Positions 1 through 10,803 of a stretch of 64,000 bases of DNA are shown here, piece after piece. Origin of the DNA: Diphasiastrum complanatum. Lineage: Eukaryota > Streptophyta > Lycopodiopsida > Lycopodiales > Lycopodiaceae. The notes under the pieces were generated by a model. It worked only from the letters and a program-made list of their open reading frames with translations, was not told the origin of the DNA and did no database searches. Each line of letters begins with the position of its first letter. The first letter of the stretch is position 1. The stretch spans positions 54,241,592-54,305,591 of the forward strand of contig CM055097.1 in assembly GCA_029204225.1 (NCBI GenBank), read 5' to 3'. The position numbers and the translations under genes are program-made.

Positions 1-8
1 GGGAGAGG

Positions 9-686
9 GTTGTCACACTAAGTATACCTGCATACAGTAATAGAGTAGAATATGTAGACAGAGGAGATTGTGGAGTTCCAGAGATTAGTGCTATCATAGG
101 AGATCAGACTATAGATAGAATACTAATAGATTCAAGATCCAGTATCAACTTAGTAACAGAAACAATGGTTAAGGAATTAGGACTAGAAAAATAGATATAG
201 CCTATCACTTATCATGAAATCCATTTAGCAGACGCATCTAAATGTATACCAGTACGGGAGCTAAAAGGTATTATCGTAGTTATAGAGACAGAGACGTTTG
301 TTATGAATTTCTTTGTCATAATCCTAGTAGATACACCACATTATTCAATATTATTTGGAAGACCATGGTTATATCAAGTAGATGCTATTATAAATTGGTC
401 TACCAAACAGATATTTTTTTCAGACATTCTCACAGCCAGTCCAATAGGGGGTCACCTTTTGAGATGGAGTGAGGAGTTAGCCAGACCTGCTGAATCCTGG
501 ATCAATTTCATAGAATGCTATGAGATTGACAAGGATGAGAAAATACCAACAACATCTGAGTCAAGGGAAGTTCTGGGTGGAGCCAGAGCAAGCCTGACCG
601 AAGAGATGGTAGATAAAATAGATTATGTAGAAATAGAAATCAATAAAGGTAAAATTTTGAATTTATATAAACACCAATCGGACTAG
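9..686 (+). pseudogene. gypsy aspartic protease remnant (element A)
   Basis: The frame starting at base 9 reads through most of a retropepsin-like domain. The active-site region reads ILIDSRSSINLV, so the usual D-S/T-G triad has Gly replaced by Arg, which should inactivate it. A later YSILFGRPWL segment matches the flap/core region of plant gypsy proteases. In-frame TAG codons lie at 192-194, 198-200 and 684-686, and the same frame stays open after each. It would process the Gag-Pol polyprotein in an intact relative. This is certainly a decayed copy. Confidence 0.7.
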
Positions 687-1560
687 AAACATGAAGAGTA
701 TATAGTACTTCTTCAAAAATACCAAAACGTATTTGCTTGGTCAATGGATGATTTAATAGGAATACAGTTAAATGGGGCGAACATAGAATAGATCTTATTC
801 AAGGAACAATACCTATTAGGCAGCGCCAATATAGATTGAATCCAAAGTACTCCTTATTAGTTAAAGACAAATTAGATAGATGTCTTAGAGCGGGTATTAT
901 ATATCCTGTTCTAAGTAGTGAGTGGGTGTCACCAATAGTTATAGTACCTAAGAAGAAGATAGGCAAGATTAGAGTTTGCCAAGATTTCAGGAAACTAAAT
1001 GCTGCTACAGCAAAGTATTATCATCCTCTGCCGTATACAGATCTAGGTAGCTGGTCATGAACGTTATAGCTTTTTAGATGGATTCTCAAGTCATAACCAA
1101 GTTTTTATAAAGGAGGAAGAAAGATCCAAGACCACTTTCACCACTGATTGGGGGACGTACGCGTGTACGCGAATGCCCTTTGGTCTTTATAATGCACCTG
1201 CCACATTCCAACGTATGATGACAAATATTTTTCAGAAAATTTTAAGAAAGTTTTTAGAAATTTTTATGGATGACTTTTGTGTCTATTCATCAACTAAAGA
1301 CCATTTAGACGCATTAGAGAAAACATTGAAAAGATGTCAAGAGACATCTCTTAAATTGCATCCAGCCAAGTGTTACTTCGGGATGAGGGAAGGCATCCTG
1401 TTAGGACATAAAATTTTGAAGGATGGTATACAAGCCGACATCGAAAATGTAAAAATGATTTTAGAGTTATTAGAACCAACTAATCTACGAGAGCTTAGAG
1501 ATTTTTAGGACACGTAGGTTATTATCGTAGGATAATTAAATATTATGCCATAATAGTAAC
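687..1560 (+). pseudogene. gypsy reverse transcriptase remnant (element A)
   Basis: The segment includes FAWSMDDLIGI and, after a frameshift near 780, the RT entry region ending in SEWVSPIVIVPKK and VCQDFRKLNAAT. After a second frameshift near 1045 it continues through MPFGLYNAPATFQRMM to the catalytic motif FMDDFCVYS and GHKILKDGI. A third shift near 1500 leads into FLGHVGYYRR. The order and spacing match Ty3/gypsy RT. An intact relative would copy element RNA into DNA in cytoplasmic particles; this copy cannot make one continuous protein. Confidence 0.85.
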
Positions 1561-1689
1561 TCCTTTAACAAGTTTATTAAAAAAGTCTGTTGAGTACCAT
1601 TGGTCACAGGACCATCAGCAAGCTTTTAATCAATTAAAACAGTCATTAGTAGAAGCCACTAGAGTCAGACCTCCAAATTGGGCTAAAAA

Positions 1690-2226
1690 TTCCATGTATA
1701 TGTAGACACATCATCGTTTGCAATAGGTGTAGTCTTTAGTCAGAAAGATGACCAATATATAGATTACTCAATTTATTATGTGGGTAGGCAACTCACTACA
1801 TTCGAAAAGAATTATTCCGCTATAGAACGAGAAGCACTAGGGATGATTTATTCAGTAAAGAAATTTAGACATTATCTTTTAGGATACCCTTTCGTTTTTC
1901 ACATAGATCACTACGCATTGAAACATTTAGTGAATAAACCTAATCTTTAGAGTAGGATAGCTAGATGTGTATTATTATTAGATGACTTTAATCATGAAGT
2001 AGAATTAAGCAGAGGCAAGGATCATCGAAATGCGGATTATATATCCCACCTCCAAATGAAAAATCAATTTGAACCCATTGATGAATTTTCGGATGAACAT
2101 ATAATGCATATCCAATCGGAAACATCAATTTATATGGACATTATTAACTTCTTACATGACTAGATTTATCTTGAACATTTCAATAAATAGCAAAAAAATG
2201 TTTTTCTTTCAAAGGTAGGACGTTAT
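1690..2226 (+). pseudogene. gypsy RNase H and RH-integrase linker (element A)
   Basis: There is no ATG, but one frame reads FHVYVDTSSFAIGVVFSQ, then FEKNYSAIEREALGM, YPFVFHIDHYALKHL and DHRNADYISHL, the usual motif order of gypsy RNase H. In-frame TAG codons occur at 1948-1950, 2161-2163 and 2188-2190, with clear homology on both sides. The first falls in the RIAR context where glutamine is common. It runs in frame into the integrase. Confidence 0.75.
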
Positions 2227-3375
2227 ATGATTGTAAGTAGAATATTGTATAAGTTAGGAGCTGACGATAGTCTCCGCCGATGTTTAGAACCAACCGAGAC
2301 GACCGCTGTAATAAGTGCATTACATGAGAAAGATTCGGGGGGTCACTATGCTCTTATAAACACTGCAAAAAAAAATTTTAATGCTAAATATTGGTGGCCT
2401 ACCGTCTATAGAGATGTTAAATTATTCATTCAAAGATGTGTTGCTTGTCAAAGGATGGGGAAACTCAGCTTCGCGACACATTGGCCGCTTACTCCAATTA
2501 TTCCCTTAGCACTCTTTGAGAAATGGGAGATAGATTTTGTAGGGCCTATCAAACCGATCACGTGTAAAGCTCGTCGTTGTTACATTCTCGTTGCCACGGA
2601 CTATGCTACCAAGATGGTAGAGGCCGAAGCCACAATTAAGAACGATGCTAAGACTGTAGCAAAGTTTTTATTCCAAAAAATTATCACGCGATATGGATGT
2701 CCCTTAGAACTCGTTAGCGATAGGGGAACCCATTTTCCTAATCAGACCATCGAGGCCATGTTGTCATATTTTTCTATTACACATCTCCAAACCACTCCGT
2801 ATAATCCAAAAGCAAATGGGCTTACGGAGCGGGCAAACAGAATTCTGTGTAAAATTTTGAATAAAGTAACGGAAACACATTCTTCTGATTGGGATCATAA
2901 GTTACCATCTGTCTTATGGGCATACAGAACTGCTAAAAAGATTACAACTAGGTAGACTCCATACTATCTTGTGTATGGAATGCATCCCATACTACCGATA
3001 GAATTCGAAGTTCCGACATTTTGCATTAGTAATGAAGAGCGAATGGATGAACACAATAGTCTCCGGGAGCGAATGATATCTTTGACGCAACTAGAAGAGG
3101 ATCGTCGTCTTTCATTAATCGAGACTGAACGAGTTCAGAATAAAAGAAAAGAAATTTTTGACCAATCCATTAAGAAAATAAAAATTAAACGAGGGGACTA
3201 CGTGCTTCTTATGATAACAAACACATGTTGTTTCCTGGAAAATTACATACCAGATGGATGGCACCGTATCAAGTCATAGAAGTTTTTAACAATGGATCAT
3301 TTCAGTTAGCCGATCTTCAAGGACATTTACTTGATGCTCGAGTAAATGGCTCAAGGGTGAAACGCTACTATGACT
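2227..3375 (+). pseudogene. gypsy integrase remnant (element A)
   Basis: The N-terminal HHCC zinc domain is visible (GGHYALINTAKK, then CVACQRMGK). The core follows, with catalytic Asp in WEIDFVGPI, Asp in LVSDRGTHF and Glu in GLTERANR. A TAG at 2953-2955 interrupts the frame before TPYYLVYGMHP, which continues in the same frame. A frameshift near 3215 precedes the C-terminal tail, which ends VNGSRVKRYYD at 3375. The full DDE triad is present but the frame is broken twice. An intact relative would insert cDNA into chromosomes. Confidence 0.85.
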
Positions 3376-4085
3376 AATTTCTGATGCTTCGTACATTGTA
3401 TTCAGTTTCTAAAAACTGTCATTTTTGGTCCAATCGTTTTCACCGAAGTTTGCGAAAAACCCAACACCTTTGCATTCTTCACCCATATATGTTGTAGCAA
3501 AATTTTTGACACCTTTCTATTTTTGGTTCATTTTTTGCGAAAATGTCGAAACCCTCGCTTCATTTTTTCACTTTTTGTGAAAAACCCAACACCATATTGG
3601 AATATGGTATATTAAGTAGATCCACCATTATTAGAAAACATGAAAATTGCAACACTTCTACCTTCGCATTTTTCGGGATTTTCCTTCATTCCATTTTTGA
3701 CCTTCGGGATTTTGCGAAAAAAAAAATATAACATTTTGCCATAATGTTGCACATCGTTTTGCACATACCTTTTTCATCATGTTTTCATATCACTAGTACA
3801 GCCGAAGTTTGCGAAAAATCCGACACCTTCGTATTTTTCGCTGATACATTTTTTTGCCAATTATTTTCTCATACATTTTAACGAAAAAACCGACAGTCTT
3901 CACTTTCAATTTCACGCATTGTTACATAGATTGTGTATATTACTATTTTCGCAGTTCAAACTCACAAATAATGAGCTGAACTTGAGCGAAGCATTTGTAT
4001 ATTTTGCTTATCTATTTACTTATTTGTTTTTGTTTTGCAAAGGACACGCTTTCATTTAATATTAGTCTAATCCGTCGATTAGCTA
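3376..4085 (+). repeat. post-pol spacer with degenerate short repeats
   Basis: About 700 bases between the integrase stop and the next ORF have no convincing gene. Variants of TTTGCGAAAAACCCAACACC recur (around 3450, 3535, 3580, 3710, 3805 and 3885), interspersed with T-rich runs. The short ORF at 3543-3731 is made of these repeats and is not credited. Repeat-rich spacers at comparable places occur in other gypsy remnants in this window. Confidence 0.6.
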
Positions 4086-4086
4086 T

Positions 4087-6409
4087 ATGAGTGCGAATTG
4101 AAGGACTTCTTCAGTTCGATCCATCAGTAATTCTTACTGATTTGTGCCATGAGCTAATCCGCAATTTGAGTGAAACAGAAGAAAGACAAATTTCCACCAC
4201 TGTCCGCAATCAAGAAATTATTATTACAGAAGGATTTTACTGTCGTGCCTTAGGTTTGCCTATGGACGACAATATGCCAGTTACAAAATCAGATTTCATC
4301 GCAGAGAGCGGAGTTTTCCAAGAAGAATCTTACCTTGAGAAACAAGGATATAAACTCTCTTACATCAGAGATCCCAATCTCAAAAGCTTTGTTCGCTTTG
4401 CTCTTATTTCTATCTTTTTACCAGAGCAAGAGTATACATCTCAAATACAAATATGGGATATCTGCTGAGAGCCTTGAATGGAGAGCCTATTGCCTTCAGA
4501 CTGATTGCTTTTAAGCAATTCTGTAAATTAGTAAAGATTAATCAGTTTTCCAAGCTTGGTTTGCAGATGGGTATCTTGTGTATGCATGCTGGTGTGCTAA
4601 CAGTGCAGGAAGACATCAGGATTGCACCAGTACTGCCAGAGCTAGCCCCTTCAGTGGAGGCTAAATCCCAGATGCAAGTATCAAAGGCAACCACTATAGC
4701 GAAGGCATCATCATCATCATCAAGCCAAGGAAGCTCGATGCGGATGTCTTCACCATCATCCCAATATACGCCATTGTCCAGTGCAGAGAAGAACAGGAAA
4801 GCAGAAGAAGAAGCAGAGGATGTTGCTGAGCAGGTGCAGAATCAAGTTGATATGCCGTAGGAGCCACCACCACAAAAAGAAGAACAGCTTTCTGATGTTC
4901 AATAGGAAAGCGGAAGTGACATCGAGGCACCAATCCTTGATGCCAAATTGTATAAAAAAAAATTTGGTACGATGCTGCCAAATACACAGGTGGTTATTCA
5001 GCATCTTGCTAGCTTAGAGAAAGTCTCCAGAAAGCTTGGCTCGAGGTATGATTCCCTCCAAGCAGACTTAATTCAGAAGGTTACAGAACTGGAGGAAATC
5101 AAGGCTGAGCTATCCTAAAAAAGCGAAGAGCTTGAAGCAGCCCAAGCAGAGCTGAGCAAGAAGGATTTAGCTGTTGAAGAGGCAAGAAGAAGACAAGACA
5201 CTACGCTAGAAGTATTGGAAGAGATGCAAGAGCAGTCCAATGCTTTCGAAAGCGAAAATCTATTGCTCAAACAGCATATTCAGGGCCTGCAGGCTTCTTT
5301 GCAGGAGGAGAGACGCATTCGAGCTACTCTCCAGAGTAGTAATGAGGAGCTGAATGACAAACTTAGCAATGCCTAGGACTCAGTTGCCCAACTGCAAAAT
5401 TCTGTAGATATGCTAAAAAGAGGCAACCAGATTTACAAGAGACAGGCCAAAGAGGCGATCTTATGGCGAATCAACACCGAAGTTACATTGGGAGCCTGCG
5501 TATCTCATGGTAGATACAGGATTGACCCAACAGCCTGGAAGGGAATTCAAGAAAGGGTGATCCAGACCTTCTAGCTGCAATATCTGCAACCACAGATGAT
5601 TGCTTATGAAAAATTATAAGAAGAGTTGGAAGAGGCTAAATTCCAATCAAGCCAAATGCAGATTTTTGAGGAGGAAGAACCAGCATAGTGTCAGGATCAG
5701 TCAATGTAGACAAATGAGCCAACCAAAGCTATATCAGGGAAGGCCATCCAAACAAACATCATCTACAAGCAAATCCAGAAGGATCAGGAGATGCAAACCG
5801 ATTCCAAGAAGGCTGCGAAGGTACAAACAATCAGTGTCACAGTTGTTGTAGACCAACCTGAGACACTAAGTATTATTCCACAACAAGTTGGGGCGTCGCA
5901 TAGTGGAGCTGTTGTAAACAAAAACAAGGTAGTGTATTCACTACTAAAGATATAATTTCAGACATTTCAGCAAGAACTAACATTCTTTCTTCCACCCTTT
6001 TGTAGTCCAGGACTCCAGTGGAGAATGGATTACCTTTTTTTACCTAAACTTTTTGGCTATACAAAAGAACAATGGGAAAGCCCTTAAAGAAAGATTCCCA
6101 GAATATACATATGTTGCCCTTTCACTAACCATCCCTTCTACCGAGATGTCTGAAATCTTGTCTGAGGATAGTTGGTACATGCATCTTGCAAATAACACAT
6201 TGATCGATAACCCTCTCGCACCATTGGGGAATCAAGGAATGGGGGGTTATTTAAATTTGTCATTTCAAGAAAATTATAATCAAAAGAATAATTATTTCCT
6301 TGCTACAAAAGGGATGACCTTGGAGCAACTGAATGAAGAGAATGAAACCCGTGCTAAGGTTATTTTTCACAGCAAGCCAGCCAGCAGAAAGCGACAGAGA
6401 AGGATGTAA
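4087..6409 (+). pseudogene. coiled-coil extra ORF downstream of gypsy pol
   Basis: This is a long broken frame between pol and the 3' LTR, the slot where some plant gypsy elements carry an env-like or accessory ORF. The N-terminal part (4091-4860) is globular-looking, with a frameshift near 4455. Bases 4905-5620 read as an E/K/L/Q-rich coiled coil with heptad-like spacing (for example ELEEIKAEL and LLKQHIQGLQASL). A C-terminal part at 6053-6409 ends in a basic RKRQRRM. In-frame stops are mostly TAG (about 4858, 4903, 5374, 5572, 5686, 5706), with TAA near 5116 and 5617. I see no signal peptide or membrane segment, so env is not supported. I do not recognise the family; function unknown. Confidence 0.55.
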
Positions 6410-6438
6410 ATAAGTTGCTTGCGAGCCACTACACAGTT

Positions 6439-6449
6439 GAGGAAGGGGA
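6439..6449 (+). other. polypurine tract of element A
   Basis: GAGGAAGGGGA lies two bases before the TG that opens the putative 3' LTR, the expected site for plus-strand cDNA priming. Confidence 0.6.
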
Positions 6450-6451
6450 TA

Positions 6452-6920
6452 TGTGGAGCCTTATGATCCCACATTATCCAAGTTTTTGTTATATATTGTA
6501 AAAAATTTCAATTTTTATACATGTAAATGTGCTATAGTGCCTAAATTCTTGAAAAGGCCTATTTGCATTTTGTAAACTCACATTTAGGGTAGAATTTGCG
6601 ACGTTCCATAAAAGACGTAGAAGCGGATCTCGACCGACATTTTGACGGTTGGTAAATGACATTGAGGCCGGTGATCATTCCTATAAGGTCGACACTTCCT
6701 GCCATTGTACTTACGCATTTTGCACAGAGCTAAGTATCAATAGAGAAAGAACAACAAGTTTCTATAGCTTGAGCATACTTTCCCTCTGCCATATTTTACA
6801 GCATTCCTTCTTATCAATTGAGTGAATACACTCTGTATGATCTGTAATTGTTTGTGATACTGTTCTGTTTGTTTCACACATATTTTTCACATTTTACTAA
6901 ATTTTAGCCACCCTAACACA
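6452..6920 (+). repeat. putative 3' LTR of element A
   Basis: It begins TGTGGAGCC directly after the polypurine tract and plausibly ends CCCTAACACA, giving matching TGTG/CACA termini. Its partner is outside the window, so both the end and the length (about 469 bp) are inferred. Bases 6921-7111, up to the next element, hold nothing I recognise. Confidence 0.5.
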
Positions 6921-7111
6921 GATTTTTAGGCGTCACCAGCAAGCAACAATTCTAACTAATGTGTGCAGGGAATTAGCCGAAGCTGTTAAGAATAACCTTT
7001 AGCAGAACTTCTTTCAATTCTGAATGAGCCATGTGTCCAGATAATGAGTTTGTTTGATGCTCTGTTCTGTTTGCTTCCTACAATAAGAACTAATTCTCTG
7101 TGCATAATGAA

Positions 7112-7894
7112 TGTCAGAAATGGTGAATTTCTGCAACTTTGTCGCAGCATGAACAAGACACGAAGGTCAAACGAGAACAATTCGCGACAGTCAACGTGTC
7201 TTTGACTCGAAGCACGAACGATTTGCGAATCAATCGTGAATTGTAAACACACCTCCAGGACCGCAAAGTGCAAAATGGACGCAAAACAAAAACTATGAAA
7301 AGAAACGAAAAGAACGAAAACACATGAAGAGAAATCTTACACGCTGCCAGTTGGCAGCTCAACGGGCTTCATGCCCAGCTGAAACAAATAGCAACGACGA
7401 AGACTAACTAACTAGTTGGTTAGCGTTAACTAGTCTTGTGATTCTACGTTTAGCTATCTTGTAAACTCCACATAGTGGAGGTATAAACATTCCTCTCTGG
7501 ATCATAACTGTGTGAAGAGAGATACTGAATACAGAGATCTGTAAGAAACAGAGAGAGACGTAGCGAATAGAGTAAGAAAGCAATACCATAGTTGTGTATG
7601 AAAGTCTGCCAACGAGCAGAACACAACGAAAGAGCAGAGAGTCAATCCGACAACAAGCGAGACACTTACGATCTCGCTCTAAAACCAAACTGACAATATA
7701 GTCACTCTATTTTGTGTATCTCTTGGCCTTGTGCTGTGTCTCTTGATTGCTAGAATAAAATATGTTTTGTGATGCGTAGTCGAGTGTCTGGGATCCTGTA
7801 AGAGCTTCCACATGAAAAGAAAATTCAAAGACAGAAATTTTTTTGTGAATCAGAAGAGAAAGGACGAACACGAAACAAAAAAGCTTCTGTGACA
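7112..7894 (+). repeat. 5' LTR of element B
   Basis: This 783-bp repeat starts TGTCAGAAATGG and ends CTGTGACA, and it aligns over its length with 10804-11588. It contains an imperfect inverted repeat around 7404-7440. Apparent ORFs inside are shadows. Confidence 0.9.
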
Positions 7895-7910
7895 TAGTAT
7901 CAGAGCCTAC
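7895..7910 (+). other. primer-binding site of element B
   Basis: TAGTATCAGAGCC directly follows the LTR and differs by one base from the plant initiator-tRNA-Met site TGGTATCAGAGC. Confidence 0.8.
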
Positions 7911-7959
7911 AGGTTATCATTATTGATATCCCAGTAGTGATTCTTCCAGACAACACAAT

Positions 7960-8758
7960 ATGGCTACGACAATCCAAACTAGAGTAGCAATCAGTCTTGA
8001 TGGTGCAAATTACAGAATCTGGAAATTCAAAATCAAAACACTCTTGAAGGGCAAAGGCATTTGGTCGGTGACCGAGCTCTCAGAGGGAGACCCGAGGAGA
8101 GCTAAATGGATCAGAAAGGATGAGCACGCAATGACGATCATTGTTTCGTCAATAAATGAAGATCTACTCATGTAGATTGAAGACTCCGAAAGCAGCCATG
8201 CAGCGTGGAAAAGATTAAAGCAGAAGTATGAAGTGAGGACTGTAGCTTTTGTCATGCACCTTCACAATTAGCTGCAATACATACGGTGGGATGGCAACCA
8301 GTTTGATCATCACGTTGAGAAAATCAGAATGATCTTCACTCAACTCGCTGCATCAAGACAGGAGCACTAGGTCCCAGCATCGCAGCAGCTGATGTACTTC
8401 ATGAAATATCTATCGACGTCCTATCAGCCGTTGAGAATGCTCATCCCGAGTCTACCAGATATGACATTCGACAAAGCAGTCAGTCTTGTCGCTGATGAGA
8501 GATTGATGAGACGAAGGAGAGGGAAGTAGTGATCAAGCGAAGGCTCTCTTTATGAAAGGAAAGAAGAAGAACAAAAAAAAGCCAAGATTCGAGAAGACGA
8601 AGTCCTCGAATCAACAATCTTCTTCCTGCGATCACTGCCACAAACCAGGCCATACGACCAACAAATGTTGGTTCAATCCAGCAATACCTTGCATGCACTG
8701 CAAGACGAAAGAGCATTCTGCATACGACTGTAGATTCAACCCAAAAAAAAAAAAATAA
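7960..8758 (+). pseudogene. copia gag with two zinc knuckles (element B)
   Basis: The start is the ATG at 7960 (MATTIQTRVAI), followed by the UBN2-type copia Gag region (NYRIWKFKIKTLLKGKGIW). In-frame TAG codons near 8173, 8268 and 8368 interrupt it, and all stand where glutamine fits the context. After a frameshift near 8527 the C-terminal part has two CCHC knuckles, CDHCHKPGHTTNKC and CMHCKTKEHSAYDC. Most plant copia Gags have one knuckle; element J of this window also has two. An intact relative would form the particle and bind RNA. Confidence 0.8.
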
Positions 8759-8760
8759 CA

Positions 8761-9512
8761 TTGAAAAGACAATCATCAAAGGACGTTGAAAGAGGTGACG
8801 AAGCTTTCATGATACTCGACGAAGCTTTGACAAGCTACTCTGAATACGACTACGATGTGGTCATCGATTCAGGAGCAATATCTCACATAACCTGCAACAA
8901 GAAGATCTTGATCAACTTTCACGAACTCAAAAATGACAGAGCAGTGATTCTAAGCAGACACGATGTCAAAGGCATCGGCTCTCTACAACTACGAACACTG
9001 TCAGGCCAAGCAGAGTTTCCAGGAGCATTCTACGTGTCCTCACTCAAAAAGGATCTGCTATATGTCTCCAAGATGGCAGATCTAGGCATTCAAGTTTTGT
9101 TCGATGGCAACACTTGCCATATGATCGAGAAGATGACAAACAAGTTGTTGACAATCGAATGCAGAGAAGGAAATCTCTACCAGGCCAAAATAATCAGCAA
9201 CTCTGAAAGCATATTAAATGCAACGAAGATCAGCTTTAACATAGAAGAATGTATCATCTGAACATGCGGAGCCCGTATGACATGAGCAGAAAGGACATTG
9301 TCACAGGTCTCAAGATTTCAAAGCCAGAGGCTGAGTTCTGCGAAGCTTGTCAGAAAGACAAGCAACATCGGAATCCATTCACACACGAGGGAAGAAGAGC
9401 CAAAGAAGTTCTTGAGCTCGTCCACTCTGATGTGTGTAGACCCATGAAAATAGATTCTCTCTCAGCTTCGAGATATTTTCTAACGTTCATAGATGATTAC
9501 AGCCAAATGTGA
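8761..9512 (+). pseudogene. copia protease, pre-integrase and integrase start (element B)
   Basis: The protease active site is VIDSGAISHITC. After a frameshift near 9250 the pre-integrase zinc region continues (MYHLNMRSP, EFCEACQKDKQ). The integrase core begins with its first Asp in LVHSDVCRP and YFLTFIDDYSQ, then stops at 9510. The second Asp and the Glu of the DDE triad are gone, removed by the deletion. Confidence 0.8.
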
Positions 9513-9690
9513 CAAAATTTCCAGAATTCACACGTGTGGGGAATGTCCACAAGAGTGACTGATCTTAATTAAGCTTTGTGATTGGCACTATAACCTGATT
9601 CTAGATTGATCAACAAAATCTAGTTCAGAAGAAATGGCTAATCCACAATCTAGCATGCTAATCAATAGAATATAATAGCAATGAATCAAA
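9513..9690. other. foreign filler in the deletion of element B
   Basis: Between truncated integrase and RT lies about 170 bases that is not pol. It carries CACACGTGTG near 9529, otherwise seen here in LTRs and leaders of other copia families, so it may be a captured LTR fragment. I cannot align it fully to any LTR in the window. Confidence 0.45.
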
Positions 9691-9701
9691 GAATGAATAA
9701 A

Positions 9702-10780
9702 AATACAAGATTTCAATGTATGAGCATTAGCCTCAACCCTACTGAACCAGACTGTAATGCCTACATCAAAAAAGTAGGAAAGGATTTTGTGATACTGACC
9801 ATTTTCGTGGATGATTCGCTGATGATAAAAAATTCCTTAATGTTAATCAAAGACACGAAGAGTCAGATTTTTGAAAGCTACGAAATCACAGATCTTGGAG
9901 AAGCAACAAAATGCCTAAAGCTGGAGATCAGAAGAGATCGAACAAATGGTGAAATGTACTTGAGTCAGTCAAAATATGCCAAAAAAGTACTGAAGCAGTA
10001 CCACATGATGGACTACAAAGAGAAAGCCACACCAATGATAGTTGGAGCCAAGCTCACGAAATAGGATTGCCCAAAAATAGAAGAGGAAGAACAAAAGATG
10101 GCAGGTTTACCCTACCAGAAGTTAATTAGGAGTCTGATGTACTTGACAATTTGTACCAGACCGGATCTGGCCTTCTCTGTTTATGCATTGAGCCAATTCT
10201 GTTCCAATCCTGGTCTAGCACATTGGCAAATGGCCAAACGAATCCTACAGTATCTGAAGGGTACCCAAAATATTGGATTAACCTACAGAGCTAGAAAGGA
10301 GGAGAAAGAATTCGAGCTGCATCACTATAGTGATGCAAGCTAGGCGAGCTGCAAGGATGACAACAAGTCCATTACTGGAGGATGTACAATAGCGTGCGGA
10401 GCTACAATCAGCTGTATATGCAAAAAGCAAACCCTGGTAGATCAATCATCTTGCGAAGCTGAGTATGTCGTAGCCTCGAAAGTGGCAAGAGAGGTAGTGT
10501 GGCGACGGATGATGTTGGAGACAATCGAGATACCACAAGAGGAGCCAAGCACGATGATGATGGACTCCCAGAGTGCCATCTATCTGTCCCAAGATCTTGT
10601 CTTCCATTCAAAGATGAAGCACATTCCTCTGAAGTACCATCACATTCGAGATTTGATCTTGAAAGGAGAGCTCCAGGTCCAGTTCATAAAATCAGAAAGC
10701 ATGATTGCAGATCTCCTCACGAAACCGCTTGACAAGCCACTCTTTACCAAGCAAAGAGAGGCAATTAGATTGAACGAACA
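9702..10780 (+). pseudogene. copia RT C-terminal half and RNase H (element B)
   Basis: The RT part contains the catalytic-region motif FVDDSLMIKN, where YVDD is usual, then SQSKYAKKVLKQYHM. After a TAG at 10062-10064 it continues with YLTICTRPDLAFSV. RNase H follows with HYSDAS, a TAG at 10341-10343 (where related proteins have Trp or Tyr), SSCEAEYV, MDSQSAIYL and IADLLTKPLDKPL. The same frame stays open through both TAGs. It cannot polymerise because the N-terminal RT half is deleted. Confidence 0.8.
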
Positions 10781-10803
10781 AAGTTGCATGGTTCAAGAGG
10801 GAG

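Larger units (their letters stand above)
1..6920 (+). mobile_element. Ty3/gypsy element A, 5'-truncated by the window edge
   Basis: Reading left to right the element shows protease, reverse transcriptase, RNase H and integrase, then a repeat-rich spacer, a coiled-coil extra ORF, a polypurine tract and a putative 3' LTR. The RT-RH-IN order is that of Ty3/gypsy. RT has MDDF where many families have YxDD, as in the plant Athila/Tat lineages, which is my tentative placement. gag and the 5' LTR lie outside the window. Several frameshifts and many in-frame TAG codons make the copy non-functional. The 3' end is inferred because the 5' LTR cannot be compared. Confidence 0.8.

Noticed and set aside
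4694-5017. Minus-strand and alternative-frame ORFs with leucine runs
   Set aside because: Shadows of the coiled-coil region and CATCAT repeats on the plus strand.
4087-6409. Envelope-like gene
   Set aside because: Position fits, but I see no signal peptide, membrane segment or cleavage region; the visible structure is a coiled coil.
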